A stretch of 64,000 bases of DNA, taken from assembly GCA_001627865.1 (NCBI GenBank), contig LUQO01000005.1, positions 62,001-126,000 on the forward strand. Direction: 5' to 3'. Positions 8,748 to 16,362 of the stretch are shown piece after piece. Every line of letters begins with the position of its first letter. The first letter of the stretch is position 1. Under the pieces are notes generated by a model, which ran no database searches, was not told the origin of the DNA, and saw only the letters and a program-made list of their open reading frames with translations. Position numbers and translations under genes: made by a program. The stretch is from SAR324 cluster bacterium REDSEA-S27_B3 (GTDB lineage Bacteria > SAR324 > NAC60-12).

Positions 8748-9034
8748 AATCTGATCCAGTAGTCTGATTGTTCCTGTTTGTCCGCTTTGCGAGCAGAGAT
8801 AATTCGGATCACCGAGTCATCCTGTCGATAACAGTGACATACGACGAGGACCCGTAACGTAAAACTCATGCCGAACATAAGAAAACGGTCCTCGTCCTGC
8901 GAGTGGTCCGGATCGAAGTACCGGACGGCGTTTTCATCAAGAAACACGGATTGCGCTTCCTCAAAGGAGACCTTGTGTTTCCGCTGATTCTCTCGATTCT
9001 TCCTTTCGTCCCATTCGAATCTAATACCACTCAT
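8744..9034 (-). CDS. brnT: BrnT-type ribonuclease toxin
   Basis: 96 residues matching BrnT: N-terminal FEWDERKNRENQRKHKVSFEEAQSVF, the central DPDHSQDEDRF, and the C-terminal IRIISARKADKQEQSDY that carries conserved Arg and Tyr residues of the RelE-like fold. BrnT is a growth-inhibiting ribonuclease held in check by BrnA. It is the first gene beside the integrase, consistent with the first cassette of the array. Its promoter overlaps a short palindrome. Toxin-antitoxin cassettes commonly stabilise integron arrays, which may be why this remnant persists (inference). Confidence 0.88.
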   Translation of the reverse strand: MSGIRFEWDERKNRENQRKHKVSFEEAQSVFLDENAVRYFDPDHSQDEDRFLMFGMSFTLRVLVVCHCYRQDDSVIRIISARKADKQEQSDYWIRL

Positions 9035-9040
9035 ATGTAC

Positions 9041-9069
9041 AGTGTACGTATAACGAATAGTGAAGTCAA
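9041..9069 (-). promoter_or_regulatory. Promoter and possible operator of brnTA
   Basis: On the minus strand TTGACT (9064-9069) and TACACT (9041-9046) are separated by 17 bases, a good sigma-70 spacing. The -10 box is embedded in the palindrome GTACA-C-TGTAC (9037-9047), a likely binding site for the BrnTA repressor. The -10 lies so close to the brnT ATG that the transcript would be nearly leaderless. Confidence 0.5.
9048..9054 (-). other. Possible attI/first-cassette core site
   Basis: GTTATAC on the minus strand lies between the integrase gene and brnT, where the attI crossover core should be. The first three bases match the GTT core; the rest is degenerate. Only position and the core support it. 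Confidence 0.3.
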
Positions 9070-9235
9070 ATCAATTATTCTGCAGAACATTATTTATTAT
9101 CTGTAGTACAGATTCACCGAAATATTTTAAGAAATTTACCATATTTTTGCTTTTGTCTCAAACGAATGTCTGAATATTTGAGTTCAAAAAGTATATAATA
9201 ATGCTTAGAAGAAACAACAGATCCCGGAGAAGAAG

Positions 9236-10030
9236 GTGCCGTACTATCTTCGGTGGGTGGCGCAGTATCAGAAATTCTGCCGCCAAACCCCGGATCAGGG
9301 AATCCCCCCTGAATCGGTGACTTCGTTTGTTTCACAGTTGGCAAAAAGCCATGAGGACTGGCAGGTTTTACAGGCAAGAGACGCAGTAAGACTGTATCTG
9401 TACTTTTCCGATAAATCTCTCACCGCAAACAGTACTGTGTTGTCGTCCGATCATGAATGGGTCGAGCTGAATGAAAGGATGACAAATGCTATGCGTCTTC
9501 GCCACAGGTCATATCGGACAGAACAAAGCTACAAAGCTTGGGTCAGACGTTTTGGTGCGTTTCTTGACCACAAGTCACCCCAGACTATTGAACAATCTGA
9601 TCTTCAACGATTTCTCAGCAGCCTTGCGGTCGAGAGAAGAGTTTCGACTTCTACCCAGAATCAGGCGTTTAATGCTCTTCCTTTTTCTTTTCCGTCATGT
9701 TCTCGAAAAGAAGGTCTCAGGAATGGAATCGACTGTTCGTTCGAACAGACCAAGAAAATTACCGGTTGTCCTTTCGCGAGAAGAGGTTCGAATCATTCTT
9801 GAAGCCATGAATGGGGTCACATGGTTGATGGCCTCGTTGATTTATGGCGGAGGACTTCGCATAGATGAATGCCTGAAACTGAGAATCAAGGATATCGATT
9901 TCGACAGAGAATTCCTGACCGTGAGAAGCGGCAAGGGTGATAAGAACCGTCAAACGCTCTTTCCGAAAAATCTTGCAGAACCGTTGCGAAATCATCAAAC
10001 TATTGCTGCGCAGCGCATGGCAGGCCTGGC
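9236..10030 (+). pseudogene. intI: Integron integrase (tyrosine recombinase), frameshifted and C-terminally truncated
   Basis: The first part (9236 to about 9685) encodes a SAM-like N-terminal domain (PYYLRWVAQYQKFC) and the motif HRSYRTEQSYKAWVRRFGAF, typical of integron integrases. Near 9680-9690 a single extra base shifts the frame. The match then resumes in the next frame as LFLFRHVLEKKV, LPVVLSREEVRIIL, the IYGGGLRIDECLKLRIKDID catalytic Arg region and VRSGKGDKNRQTLFP. It decays after EPLRNH around 9990, before the HxxR box and catalytic tyrosine. The gene is therefore dead unless the frameshift is an assembly error, and the missing C-terminus makes activity unlikely in any case. The original start is also unclear: GTG 9236 is the first usable in-frame codon, and ATG 9201 is out of frame. 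Confidence 0.85.
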
Positions 10031-10248
10031 AGGAAATTCAAGTTGTACATGGTAATCTGAAACCCGAAGAAGCACGCTCCTCTGATGAAGTGTTTGCGAC
10101 AAGCACAGCCGGGGGCATCATACCAATTACCAGAATAGATGGACAAATTATCAATAGCGGACTAATAGGACCGGTTACACAGAAACTGCAAGATGGATAC
10201 TGGATGCTGCATAATGAGACAAAATATTCTTCAGTAATTAATTACTGA
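10030..10248 (+). pseudogene. C-terminal fragment of a class IV (branched-chain/D-amino acid) aminotransferase
   Basis: About 72 residues in the first frame read IQVVHGNLKPEEARSSDEVF, then ATSTAGGIIPITRIDGQ and GPVTQKLQDGYW, the characteristic C-terminal end of branched-chain amino acid aminotransferase-type PLP enzymes (DEVFxTSTAGGIxPV). The N-terminal two thirds, including the catalytic lysine, are absent. Directly upstream is the broken integrase, so this marks a junction where the integron region joined a former aminotransferase gene. No start codon or ribosome site is evident. Confidence 0.66.
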
Positions 10249-10409
10249 TTTTTATGCAATGTTTTATGCACAACCCGGATTTCAACATCTTTAGCGACGA
10301 AATTAAGATTATGTTTAATCTACTGCTGTAAATTCTTTACAATTATTTATCTGAATAGTATGATAATCGTATAATATGATTTCGCATGTAACAAAAACTG
10401 GAGAAAGTA

Positions 10410-10679
10410 ATGGAACGTATAAGTGTAACACAGGCGGTACGTCAATTTTCAGATCTACTTAATCGGGTTTACTACCACGGAGTGAGTTTTGAATTAGAAA
10501 GAGGTAATAAGGTGATTGCTAGAATATCTCCAGTTTCTTCTGAATCCCCTTTAAAAGTAAAAGATCTAAACAAGCTGTTTTCAAATTTTCCCCCACTTGG
10601 AGAGGACTCTAAAACCTTTGCAAAAGATTTAGCTAATATCCGCAAAAAGGTTCCCTTGGAGAAGAACCAATGGGATTAA
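10410..10679 (+). CDS. Type II antitoxin, Phd/YefM-like
   Basis: 89 residues. The N-terminal MERISVTQAVRQFSDLLNRV followed by FELERGNKVIARISPV is the Phd/YefM DNA-binding fold, and the charged C-terminal half would wrap the toxin. It ends with a 10-base overlap with a PIN-domain toxin gene, the usual antitoxin-first order. A GGAGAAAG ribosome site precedes the ATG. It would repress its own promoter together with the toxin. The surrounding 1 kb is more AT-rich than the rest of the window, suggesting acquisition. Confidence 0.82.
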   Translation: MERISVTQAVRQFSDLLNRVYYHGVSFELERGNKVIARISPVSSESPLKVKDLNKLFSNFPPLGEDSKTFAKDLANIRKKVPLEKNQWD

Positions 10680-11080
10680 TTTTAGACACAAATGTTTTCA
10701 TATCTTTTGAACGTTCAGGATCACCAATAGATTTTTCTCAATGGAATGAATATGGTGAAGTATTTATTAGTTCAATCACGGTCTCAGAATTATTAGTTGG
10801 AGTCCATTTAGCTGATACAGAAACAAGAAAGGTTCGTCGTACTGCCTTTGTAGAGTCAATTCTAGGTAAAATACCTGTCCTGGCATTTGATGCAGAAATT
10901 GCAAGAATTCATGCAGGATTATTTGCATCACTTAATGAACGAGGACAAATGATTGGTGCACACGATTTAATTATTGCAGCAACTGCGTTGTTCTATGACT
11001 GTGCTTTATTGACAGATAATACCGATGAATTTCAGAGAGTGGCGGGGCTAAATACCATCTCATACCTGATGTCATCATAA
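10670..11080 (+). CDS. VapC-type PIN-domain ribonuclease toxin
   Basis: 136 residues with the PIN-domain acidic residues: LILDTNVFISFE (Asp6) near the start, the TVSELLVG glutamate near residue 42, GAHDLIIAATAL (Asp near 101) and LLTDNTDEFQRV (Asp near 119). VapC toxins cleave tRNA or rRNA using Mg2+/Mn2+ at this cluster. The gene overlaps the antitoxin by 10 bases, so the pair forms one operon. All catalytic acids appear present and length is normal, so it is likely active. Confidence 0.87.
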   Translation: MGLILDTNVFISFERSGSPIDFSQWNEYGEVFISSITVSELLVGVHLADTETRKVRRTAFVESILGKIPVLAFDAEIARIHAGLFASLNERGQMIGAHDLIIAATALFYDCALLTDNTDEFQRVAGLNTISYLMSS

Positions 11081-11267
11081 AGCATATAGCCAATCCAGTC
11101 TGAAAAAAGTAATGAGAAGAATTGTATGGTTATGATAATTAATCATACATTTTTCTAATGGTTAAAGACCACTTCCATAAAAAACTTCACTTTCATTCTA
11201 TTTTCAACTGCTATTTCAAGAAAGTAAGCTCCTGGGAATTTCTAAAGACAAAATAGTAAATATTGCA

Positions 11268-12107
11268 GTGGACAATAATTATCGCCACATAAAGGTGCAT
11301 CCAATCGCCGGTGCGCTTGGCGCTGAAATTTCAGGTGTGGATATTTCTCTGCCTCTGGAAGATGAAGTCATTGCGGAGATTCATCAAGCCTTCCTTCACA
11401 ATCTGGTTATTTTCTTCCGAAACCAAAAACTTTCCCCAAAGCAGCTGCTTAATTTTGCTTCAAAATTTGGTGCGCCTATGGAATATCCTCAATTGAAGGG
11501 GCTCCTGGAAAATCCGCTGGTCACAGAGGTGATAAAACATGAACACGAAAAGGTGAATTTTGGCGGTATATGGCATTCTGACACCACATATTTGGAGCAT
11601 CCGCCAATGGGAAGCATGCTGTATGCGGTCGAAATCCCCCCTTATGGTGGAGACACACTTTTCGCTAATCAATACATGGCTTATGAAACCCTCTCAGATG
11701 GTCTTAAGAAAACGCTATCTGAACTTGACGCTGTAAACACCTCAACTAAACAGGAGGTTTCAATTACTCGGGAGGATCGCCTGCGTGATGCTGGAATGGA
11801 ACTGAATGTTTTAAGCGCAACACATCCTGTGGTGCGCACACATCCTGAAACTGGTAGAAAGGCACTTTACGTAAACATCGCTCATACTATGAATTTCGAT
11901 GGATGGTCAGAGCAGGAAAGCCATTCTTTACTGAACTACCTTTTCCAGCACCAGATAAGTCCGGAATTCAGTTGCAGATTTAGCTGGGAGCATGGCTCCC
12001 TTGCTTTTTGGGATAATCGTTGTGTCCAGCACAACCCGGTGAATGACTACCAGGGGTTCAGGCGTGTAATGCATCGTGTTACGCTGGCCGGTAACAAACC
12101 ATGGTAA
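11268..12107 (+). CDS. TauD/TfdA-family Fe(II)/2-oxoglutarate dioxygenase
   Basis: 279 residues from GTG 11268. The family start (HIKVHPIAGALGAEISGVDIS) is followed by the metal motif WHSDTTYL (His-X-Asp near residue 101) and a C-terminal RRVMHRVTLAG segment with the conserved Arg that holds 2-oxoglutarate. These enzymes hydroxylate substrates such as taurine or aryloxyalkanoates. Nothing nearby identifies the substrate; the amine-catabolism setting suggests an organic nitrogen or sulfonate compound, which is only a guess. The true start may differ by a few residues because the frame stays open upstream and no clear ribosome site is seen. Confidence 0.86.
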   Translation: MDNNYRHIKVHPIAGALGAEISGVDISLPLEDEVIAEIHQAFLHNLVIFFRNQKLSPKQLLNFASKFGAPMEYPQLKGLLENPLVTEVIKHEHEKVNFGGIWHSDTTYLEHPPMGSMLYAVEIPPYGGDTLFANQYMAYETLSDGLKKTLSELDAVNTSTKQEVSITREDRLRDAGMELNVLSATHPVVRTHPETGRKALYVNIAHTMNFDGWSEQESHSLLNYLFQHQISPEFSCRFSWEHGSLAFWDNRCVQHNPVNDYQGFRRVMHRVTLAGNKPW

Positions 12108-12108
12108 A

Positions 12109-12954
12109 TTAAATTCTCTGTTCCTCCAGAAAACCCTCCAGACTCGCGGCAATTTGAGCGCCCACAAGCACTACAACCCAGGAAATGAAAACCCAGATAA
12201 AAAGCAGTGGTATCACTGCCAGCGCCCCGTAAATCACCTGGTATACAGGGAAGTAGATAAAGTACAGAGCAAAAGCTGATTTTGAAAGTTCAAACAATAA
12301 TGCCGCAATCAAAGCTCCACATATTGCGCTCCAAAATTGAACTCGTGTGTACGGCACGAGTATATACATAACCAGGAAGGACAGGAAAGAACCAAGAAAT
12401 GGAAAAGAGGCAATAAACAACTTTCGTACAAATAATGGAGTACCTTCTTCTATTGCGGTTAATGAAACCAGGTAGGAGGTTGCCGCCAGACTGATTCCAA
12501 GCAGAACAGGACTTAATAACAGCACAACAAGATAGATTGAAAAAGAAACAAATAAACCCCGAGTTTTTTTTACATGCCAGATATGATTCAATGTGTTGTC
12601 TATTGAAGAAATCAAAAGCAAAGCAGCAATAAACAGCACCAGCAAGCCTAATGGAGTCATCTTGCTGGTATTATCAACAAATAACAAAATGTGTTCCTGA
12701 ATCACCTCTCCGAGAGCAGGTACAAAATTCCTGAAGACAAACACCTCCACTTCAGCTCTTAACTGATCAAAAATGGGGAAAATTGAAAAAAAAGAGAAGA
12801 TTACAGCAAGCAGTGGAACCAATGAAAGAAGAGTGACGTATGAAAGATATCCGGAATAGAACAAAATCCGGTCCTCATGAAAGCGACCAAAGAGGTATCT
12901 GAGATAGCTGCCGGCGATTTTATATGCCGCTTTCCAATTACCGTATAAGCTCAA
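12109..12954 (-). CDS. YihY/BrkB-family inner-membrane protein
   Basis: 281 residues with six hydrophobic segments. The N-terminal region (FHEDRILFYSGYLSYVTLLSLVPLLAVIFS, read in parts) and the SSIDNTLNHIWHV motif near residue 120 identify the YihY (UPF0761) family. The molecular role is not settled; the old name RNase BN was withdrawn and a transport role has been proposed for relatives. It is tail-to-tail with the dioxygenase gene, one base apart. Length is normal for the family. Confidence 0.86.
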   Translation of the reverse strand: MSLYGNWKAAYKIAGSYLRYLFGRFHEDRILFYSGYLSYVTLLSLVPLLAVIFSFFSIFPIFDQLRAEVEVFVFRNFVPALGEVIQEHILLFVDNTSKMTPLGLLVLFIAALLLISSIDNTLNHIWHVKKTRGLFVSFSIYLVVLLLSPVLLGISLAATSYLVSLTAIEEGTPLFVRKLFIASFPFLGSFLSFLVMYILVPYTRVQFWSAICGALIAALLFELSKSAFALYFIYFPVYQVIYGALAVIPLLFIWVFISWVVVLVGAQIAASLEGFLEEQRI

Positions 12955-12989
12955 TGAAAACCCAAGTCATAAGGTGAAATGGAGTTATG

Positions 12990-13442
12990 TCAGCTATCCT
13001 TCTCACGAAGCTGTGCCAGTTCCACTTCAGCTGGAGAAATCTCGGTGCCGTTTTCCAGCAACAGTGGTCTCATCCCAACAGCCTTACCGCTGACAGTGTG
13101 GCGAATGTCCACCAAAGGTCCCTCAGGATCAGGACACCACTGTTCACCCCACTCAGAAAATGTAACCAGCACTCCCAGCAAATCTTTGCATTTCTGCGTT
13201 GGACAGTACTCAAAACGTCTTGAACCATGTATTTTTTCTTTTGTAAGCAATCCCTCCTCAACCAAATGGCGCAGTCGTCTGGTAAGAAGATTACGTGACA
13301 GGCAGAGACTCTTTTGAAAACCCTCAAACCGACGGACCCCCATCAGGGCGTCACGGACAATCATCAGCGTCCACTGGTCTCCCAGCACACTCAGTGAACG
13401 GGCAATCGGGCAGGCTAGTTGTTCGTAACTGCGTTTAGTCAT
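12990..13442 (-). CDS. HxlR-family winged-helix transcriptional regulator
   Basis: 150 residues. The CPIARSLSVLGDQWTLMIVRDAL segment with a conserved N-terminal Cys, followed by RRFEGFQKSLCLSRNLLTRRL as recognition helix region, is typical of HxlR regulators. These are small dimeric repressors or activators that sense reactive carbonyls, oxidants or aromatic compounds, often through the conserved Cys. It is divergent from the DsrE-MAPEG-MFS genes, and the shared 127-base gap holds a dyad, so it probably controls that operon and itself. Effector unknown. Confidence 0.88.
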   Translation of the reverse strand: MTKRSYEQLACPIARSLSVLGDQWTLMIVRDALMGVRRFEGFQKSLCLSRNLLTRRLRHLVEEGLLTKEKIHGSRRFEYCPTQKCKDLLGVLVTFSEWGEQWCPDPEGPLVDIRHTVSGKAVGMRPLLLENGTEISPAEVELAQLREKDS

Positions 13443-13463
13443 AAAAAAAAATTAAAATTTTAG

Positions 13464-13501
13464 TTGACTTTGTGAACTGATGCTTATAAAGTACACAAAG
13501 T
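13464..13501 (+). promoter_or_regulatory. Promoter and dyad operator between HxlR gene and DsrE operon
   Basis: The arms ACTTTGTG (13467-13474) and CACAAAGT (13494-13501) are perfectly inverted, and each lies in a longer match (GACTTTGTGAACT versus CACTTTGTGTACT on the other strand). A plus-strand TTGACT (13464) and TATAAA (13485) with a 15-base spacer sit within the dyad. This is a good candidate HxlR operator that would occlude the promoter. Confidence 0.52.
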
Positions 13502-13569
13502 GAACTTAGTTTTCAATAGCTGATTGCAGTTGTTGATTATAATCATAAACCCGCATTCAGGAGAATACA

Positions 13570-13932
13570 ATGGCAAAGATACTTGTACATGTCACACATG
13601 GACCGGAACATCCCACTCGCGCAGCTCTTGCTTTTCTGGTAGCTAAAAGCGCGATTGATGAAGGACACAGTGTTTCTATGTTTCTCGCTGGAGATGCTGT
13701 GCAACTGCTCCGAGATGCTGTGCTGGACAATTTAACCGGCCTCGGCACAGGAGAATTAAAGTCTCATTTTGACGCGATTGTTTCCGGCGGAGGGCGCTTC
13801 TACCTTTCCGGAATGTCAAGCAAGGGTCGTGGTGTTACAGACGATGACTTGCGGGATAAGCCTGCTGAGTTTGCTATGCCAAATGTTCTGATAAAGTTAT
13901 CATTGGAGCATGACCGTATGTTCACTTATTGA
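13570..13932 (+). CDS. DsrE-family protein
   Basis: 120 residues with the DsrE/F-like start MAKILVHVTHGPEHPTRAAL and the segment GHSVSMFLAGDAVQLLRD. The fold includes sulfur-transfer subunits, but this copy has no cysteine in the usual position, so a sulfurtransferase activity is doubtful. A GGAG ribosome site precedes the ATG. It is the first gene after the divergent HxlR regulator and is followed by MAPEG and MFS genes, suggesting a detoxification or small-molecule response unit (inference). Confidence 0.8.
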   Translation: MAKILVHVTHGPEHPTRAALAFLVAKSAIDEGHSVSMFLAGDAVQLLRDAVLDNLTGLGTGELKSHFDAIVSGGGRFYLSGMSSKGRGVTDDDLRDKPAEFAMPNVLIKLSLEHDRMFTY

Positions 13933-13962
13933 TATACAAAACCAACAACAAAGGAGATGATT

Positions 13963-14370
13963 ATGGAACAGAGCATACCTGCTGAACTGTACTGGATGAC
14001 CTTAACAGTTGCCATGACAGCCATTTTTTACATACCATACATTGTATACAAAATCCTCGAAAACAGCTTGTGGAATGTGCTGAAGACCCCCGATCCGGAT
14101 TATCGCCCACAGGCTGAGTGGGCGGCCAGAGCAAAGCGTGCACACTACAACGCGGTAGAGAACCTGGTGATTTTTTGTCCCCTGGTGTTAGCAGTGGTTT
14201 TTTTGGGGAAGCAGAACGAAATCACCGCCATGGCGGCGATGATTTTTTTCTACGCCCGACTCGTCCATTGTCTTGTGTACATTGCGGGGCTGCCGGCCCT
14301 GCGGACACTCGCATTTTTCGCGGGCTTCTTTGTCCAACTGACTTTAGCATATCAAGTGGTGTTTGCCTGA
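13963..14370 (+). CDS. MAPEG-family membrane protein
   Basis: 135 residues from ATG 13963, chosen because AAGGAG at 13951-13956 then has a 6-base spacing; ATG 13957 is too close. Four hydrophobic helices and the motif RAKRAHYNAVENLVIF (the MAPEG ERxxxNxxE-like loop) identify the family. MAPEG proteins include microsomal glutathione transferases and related enzymes acting on lipophilic electrophiles in the membrane. It lies 30 bases after the DsrE gene in the HxlR-flanked operon. Actual activity is unproven. Confidence 0.85.
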   Translation: MEQSIPAELYWMTLTVAMTAIFYIPYIVYKILENSLWNVLKTPDPDYRPQAEWAARAKRAHYNAVENLVIFCPLVLAVVFLGKQNEITAMAAMIFFYARLVHCLVYIAGLPALRTLAFFAGFFVQLTLAYQVVFA

Positions 14371-14409
14371 GATAATAGCTAAAACACAATTTCTGCCTGA
14401 GATACAATT

Positions 14410-15639
14410 ATGTCACAAAGAAACAGATTTCTGCTTGTGCTGAGCAGCGCTTCACTGATTATTGCCCTGAGCATGGGTACCCGTCATGGAATGGGGTTGT
14501 TTCTCGATCCGATAACCTCATCTCTGGGGGTGGACCGCGAAACCTTCAGTCTGACTGTGGCCTGGCAGAACCTGATCCACGCGCTGCCGCTTTTCGGGGT
14601 ATTGGCAGACCTGCTGGGTTTCCGGCGCATTGCTCTGCTTGGTGGTGTAGTGTACGGCGGAGGACTATGGCTGGCCTCCCAAAGCGAAACAGCACTGGGA
14701 CTTTACATGAATCTGGGCGGAGTTGTTGGAATTGGAATTGGACTTTCCGGAATGATTGTGGTAATGGGTGCTGTCGGACAGGTGGCACCTCCGGAAAGGA
14801 GGAGTACAGCTTTCGGTATAGTAACCGTGGCTTTCTCCATCGGCATGTTCGCTCTGGCCCCGCTGCTGCAGTTTAGTATCGAAAATTTCGGATGGCGCGG
14901 TTCACTGCAGGCAGCCGGTGTCTTTGTGCTGCTCATCTCATTGCTTGCGTTTGGTCTTCCAGGCAAGACTTCTTCCGAAGGAAATCTCACTGATTCCACG
15001 TTGGAATCCAAACTGACTCTTGGAAAAACCCTTAATGGGGCCTGCACACATTCAGGATACCTGCTGCTGAATCTTGGTTTCTTTGTTTGCGGTTTTCATG
15101 TGGCCTTCATCGGCACTCACCTCCCTGCCTTTCTGCAGGGTGAAGGAGTTTCGTTGAGTGCCGCCTCATGGGCTTTGGCAATGATTGGACTGTTTAACAT
15201 GTTCGGTTCTATCATTTTTGGACGCCTTGGTGATTCACTTAGTAAGAAATACCTGCTTAGTTTACTCTATACCTTGAGGTCTGTTGTTATCATAGTGTTC
15301 CTGATGATTCCTCTAACTGACTTTACAGCCATCGCCTTTGGCGCCGCCATCGGCTTCTTATGGCTGGCCACAGTTCCTTTGACCAGCGGAATTGTTGCGC
15401 AAGTCTTCGGAACACGATACCTCTCAACGCTTTGGGCAATTGTCTTTTTCAGTCATCAGCTGGGAGCGTTCCTTGGAGTGTGGCTTGGAGGAAGAGTATA
15501 TGACACTACCGGATCATACAATTCCGTCTGGCTTGCAGCTATCGTGCTTGGTATCTTAGCCGGAATAATTCACCTGCCTATCAGGGAAACTCCGTGGCGG
15601 CCACTTACTCCGGAACCGCAGCCTTCGATGGGTGATTAA
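14410..15639 (+). CDS. Major facilitator superfamily transporter, MCT/oxalate-formate antiporter-like
   Basis: 409 residues, twelve predicted helices. The first helix region carries SMGTRHGMGLFLDPITSSLG and the loop between helices 2 and 3 has GVLADLLGFRRIALLGG, an MFS signature; the second half has IIFGRLGDSLSKKYLL. This arrangement is common in monocarboxylate-type MFS carriers. It closes the HxlR-flanked operon after the MAPEG gene, so export or import of an organic acid or toxic compound is plausible. Substrate cannot be assigned. Confidence 0.86.
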   Translation: MSQRNRFLLVLSSASLIIALSMGTRHGMGLFLDPITSSLGVDRETFSLTVAWQNLIHALPLFGVLADLLGFRRIALLGGVVYGGGLWLASQSETALGLYMNLGGVVGIGIGLSGMIVVMGAVGQVAPPERRSTAFGIVTVAFSIGMFALAPLLQFSIENFGWRGSLQAAGVFVLLISLLAFGLPGKTSSEGNLTDSTLESKLTLGKTLNGACTHSGYLLLNLGFFVCGFHVAFIGTHLPAFLQGEGVSLSAASWALAMIGLFNMFGSIIFGRLGDSLSKKYLLSLLYTLRSVVIIVFLMIPLTDFTAIAFGAAIGFLWLATVPLTSGIVAQVFGTRYLSTLWAIVFFSHQLGAFLGVWLGGRVYDTTGSYNSVWLAAIVLGILAGIIHLPIRETPWRPLTPEPQPSMGD

Positions 15640-15815
15640 GGGGGAAACATATCCCATTTAAAGTTCTTCGGCGGGGCCTGAAAAGCTTTGGGAACAGAAA
15701 TACTTTGAGACTATTTCATCTGGGTCCTTCGCATCTTATTCATAGATGACCGATTGTTGTCTCAACCATTAACCACATGGCGAGTGGCCGCAGAGCTGTA
15801 GTTTGATGCCAAGCC

Positions 15816-16178
15816 CTAGTCGGTGAAGTGCCTTGGCAGTGGCGGCTCGCTACCACTCAAACTCAAATTCACCTTTAAGCAGGTGTTGTTCATAGGGCAG
15901 TCCGGATAAAGCCCCCCATGTACGCCAAGGGCTTCGGGTCCGTCAATGAACTTCTGGAACTCATCGTCCGACACCGACTCTTTTGCCTCATAAATGCAAA
16001 AGATTGGTCCGTCCTTGTCAATGAAGAAGGCCGTGTGAAAGTGAATCCCAGCGTTTTCCAGATTATCTCGAAATTGCTGACTTACTTCATCACTCCACTC
16101 GGTGTTCATCTTCTCCCAGTATTTTTCAGCCATGCCCAGCCGGAACGTGTGGTGGACCACAAAGAAGTTTGATGCCAT
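15816..16178 (-). CDS. Small conserved protein of unknown function
   Basis: 120 residues, MASNFFVVHHTFRLGMAEKYW at the start, with a repeated alternation of beta-like and helical segments (FHTAFFIDKDGPIFCIYEAKE, then DDEFQKFIDGP) suggesting a ferredoxin-like alpha/beta barrel of the monooxygenase/DUF4242 type. I do not recognise a named family. It stands alone between a plus-strand MFS gene and the minus-strand betA gene, with about 180 bases on each side in which I see no further gene. No signal peptide. Confidence 0.6.
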   Translation of the reverse strand: MASNFFVVHHTFRLGMAEKYWEKMNTEWSDEVSQQFRDNLENAGIHFHTAFFIDKDGPIFCIYEAKESVSDDEFQKFIDGPEALGVHGGLYPDCPMNNTCLKVNLSLSGSEPPLPRHFTD

Positions 16179-16362
16179 ATTAAATCATTGGTTTGAGGTT
16201 AATACAGTTGGAAAAATTCCATGACTCAGAATCTGAGTCCGCATTGAGAATGAAAACAAACTACCCCCCAATCAAATGTCAAATTTTTTCCTGAAAAAAT
16301 GTGAGGCAAGTGACTTTCGGGCAGATTCAAGCAGTCTGTAATATAAAACCACAAGAAAATTT

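Larger units (their letters stand above)
7235..10055. mobile_element. Degraded chromosomal integron with three short cassettes
   Basis: The layout is that of an integron. A broken integrase gene reads to the right. To its left, in the opposite direction, lie brnT-brnA, a CDF transporter and a small glycine-zipper gene. Each of the first two units is followed, 4 bases after its stop codon, by an attC-like palindromic site ending in a GTT core. The integrase has at least one frameshift and a lost C-terminus, so the platform should be inactive. The right end is joined to an aminotransferase fragment and the left end cuts into the last cassette. Boundaries are approximate. Confidence 0.72.

Noticed and set aside
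9781-9800. GAGGTTCGAATC resembling a tRNA T-loop
   Set aside because: No matching acceptor, D or anticodon arms surround it, and it encodes part of the conserved integrase SREEVR motif.
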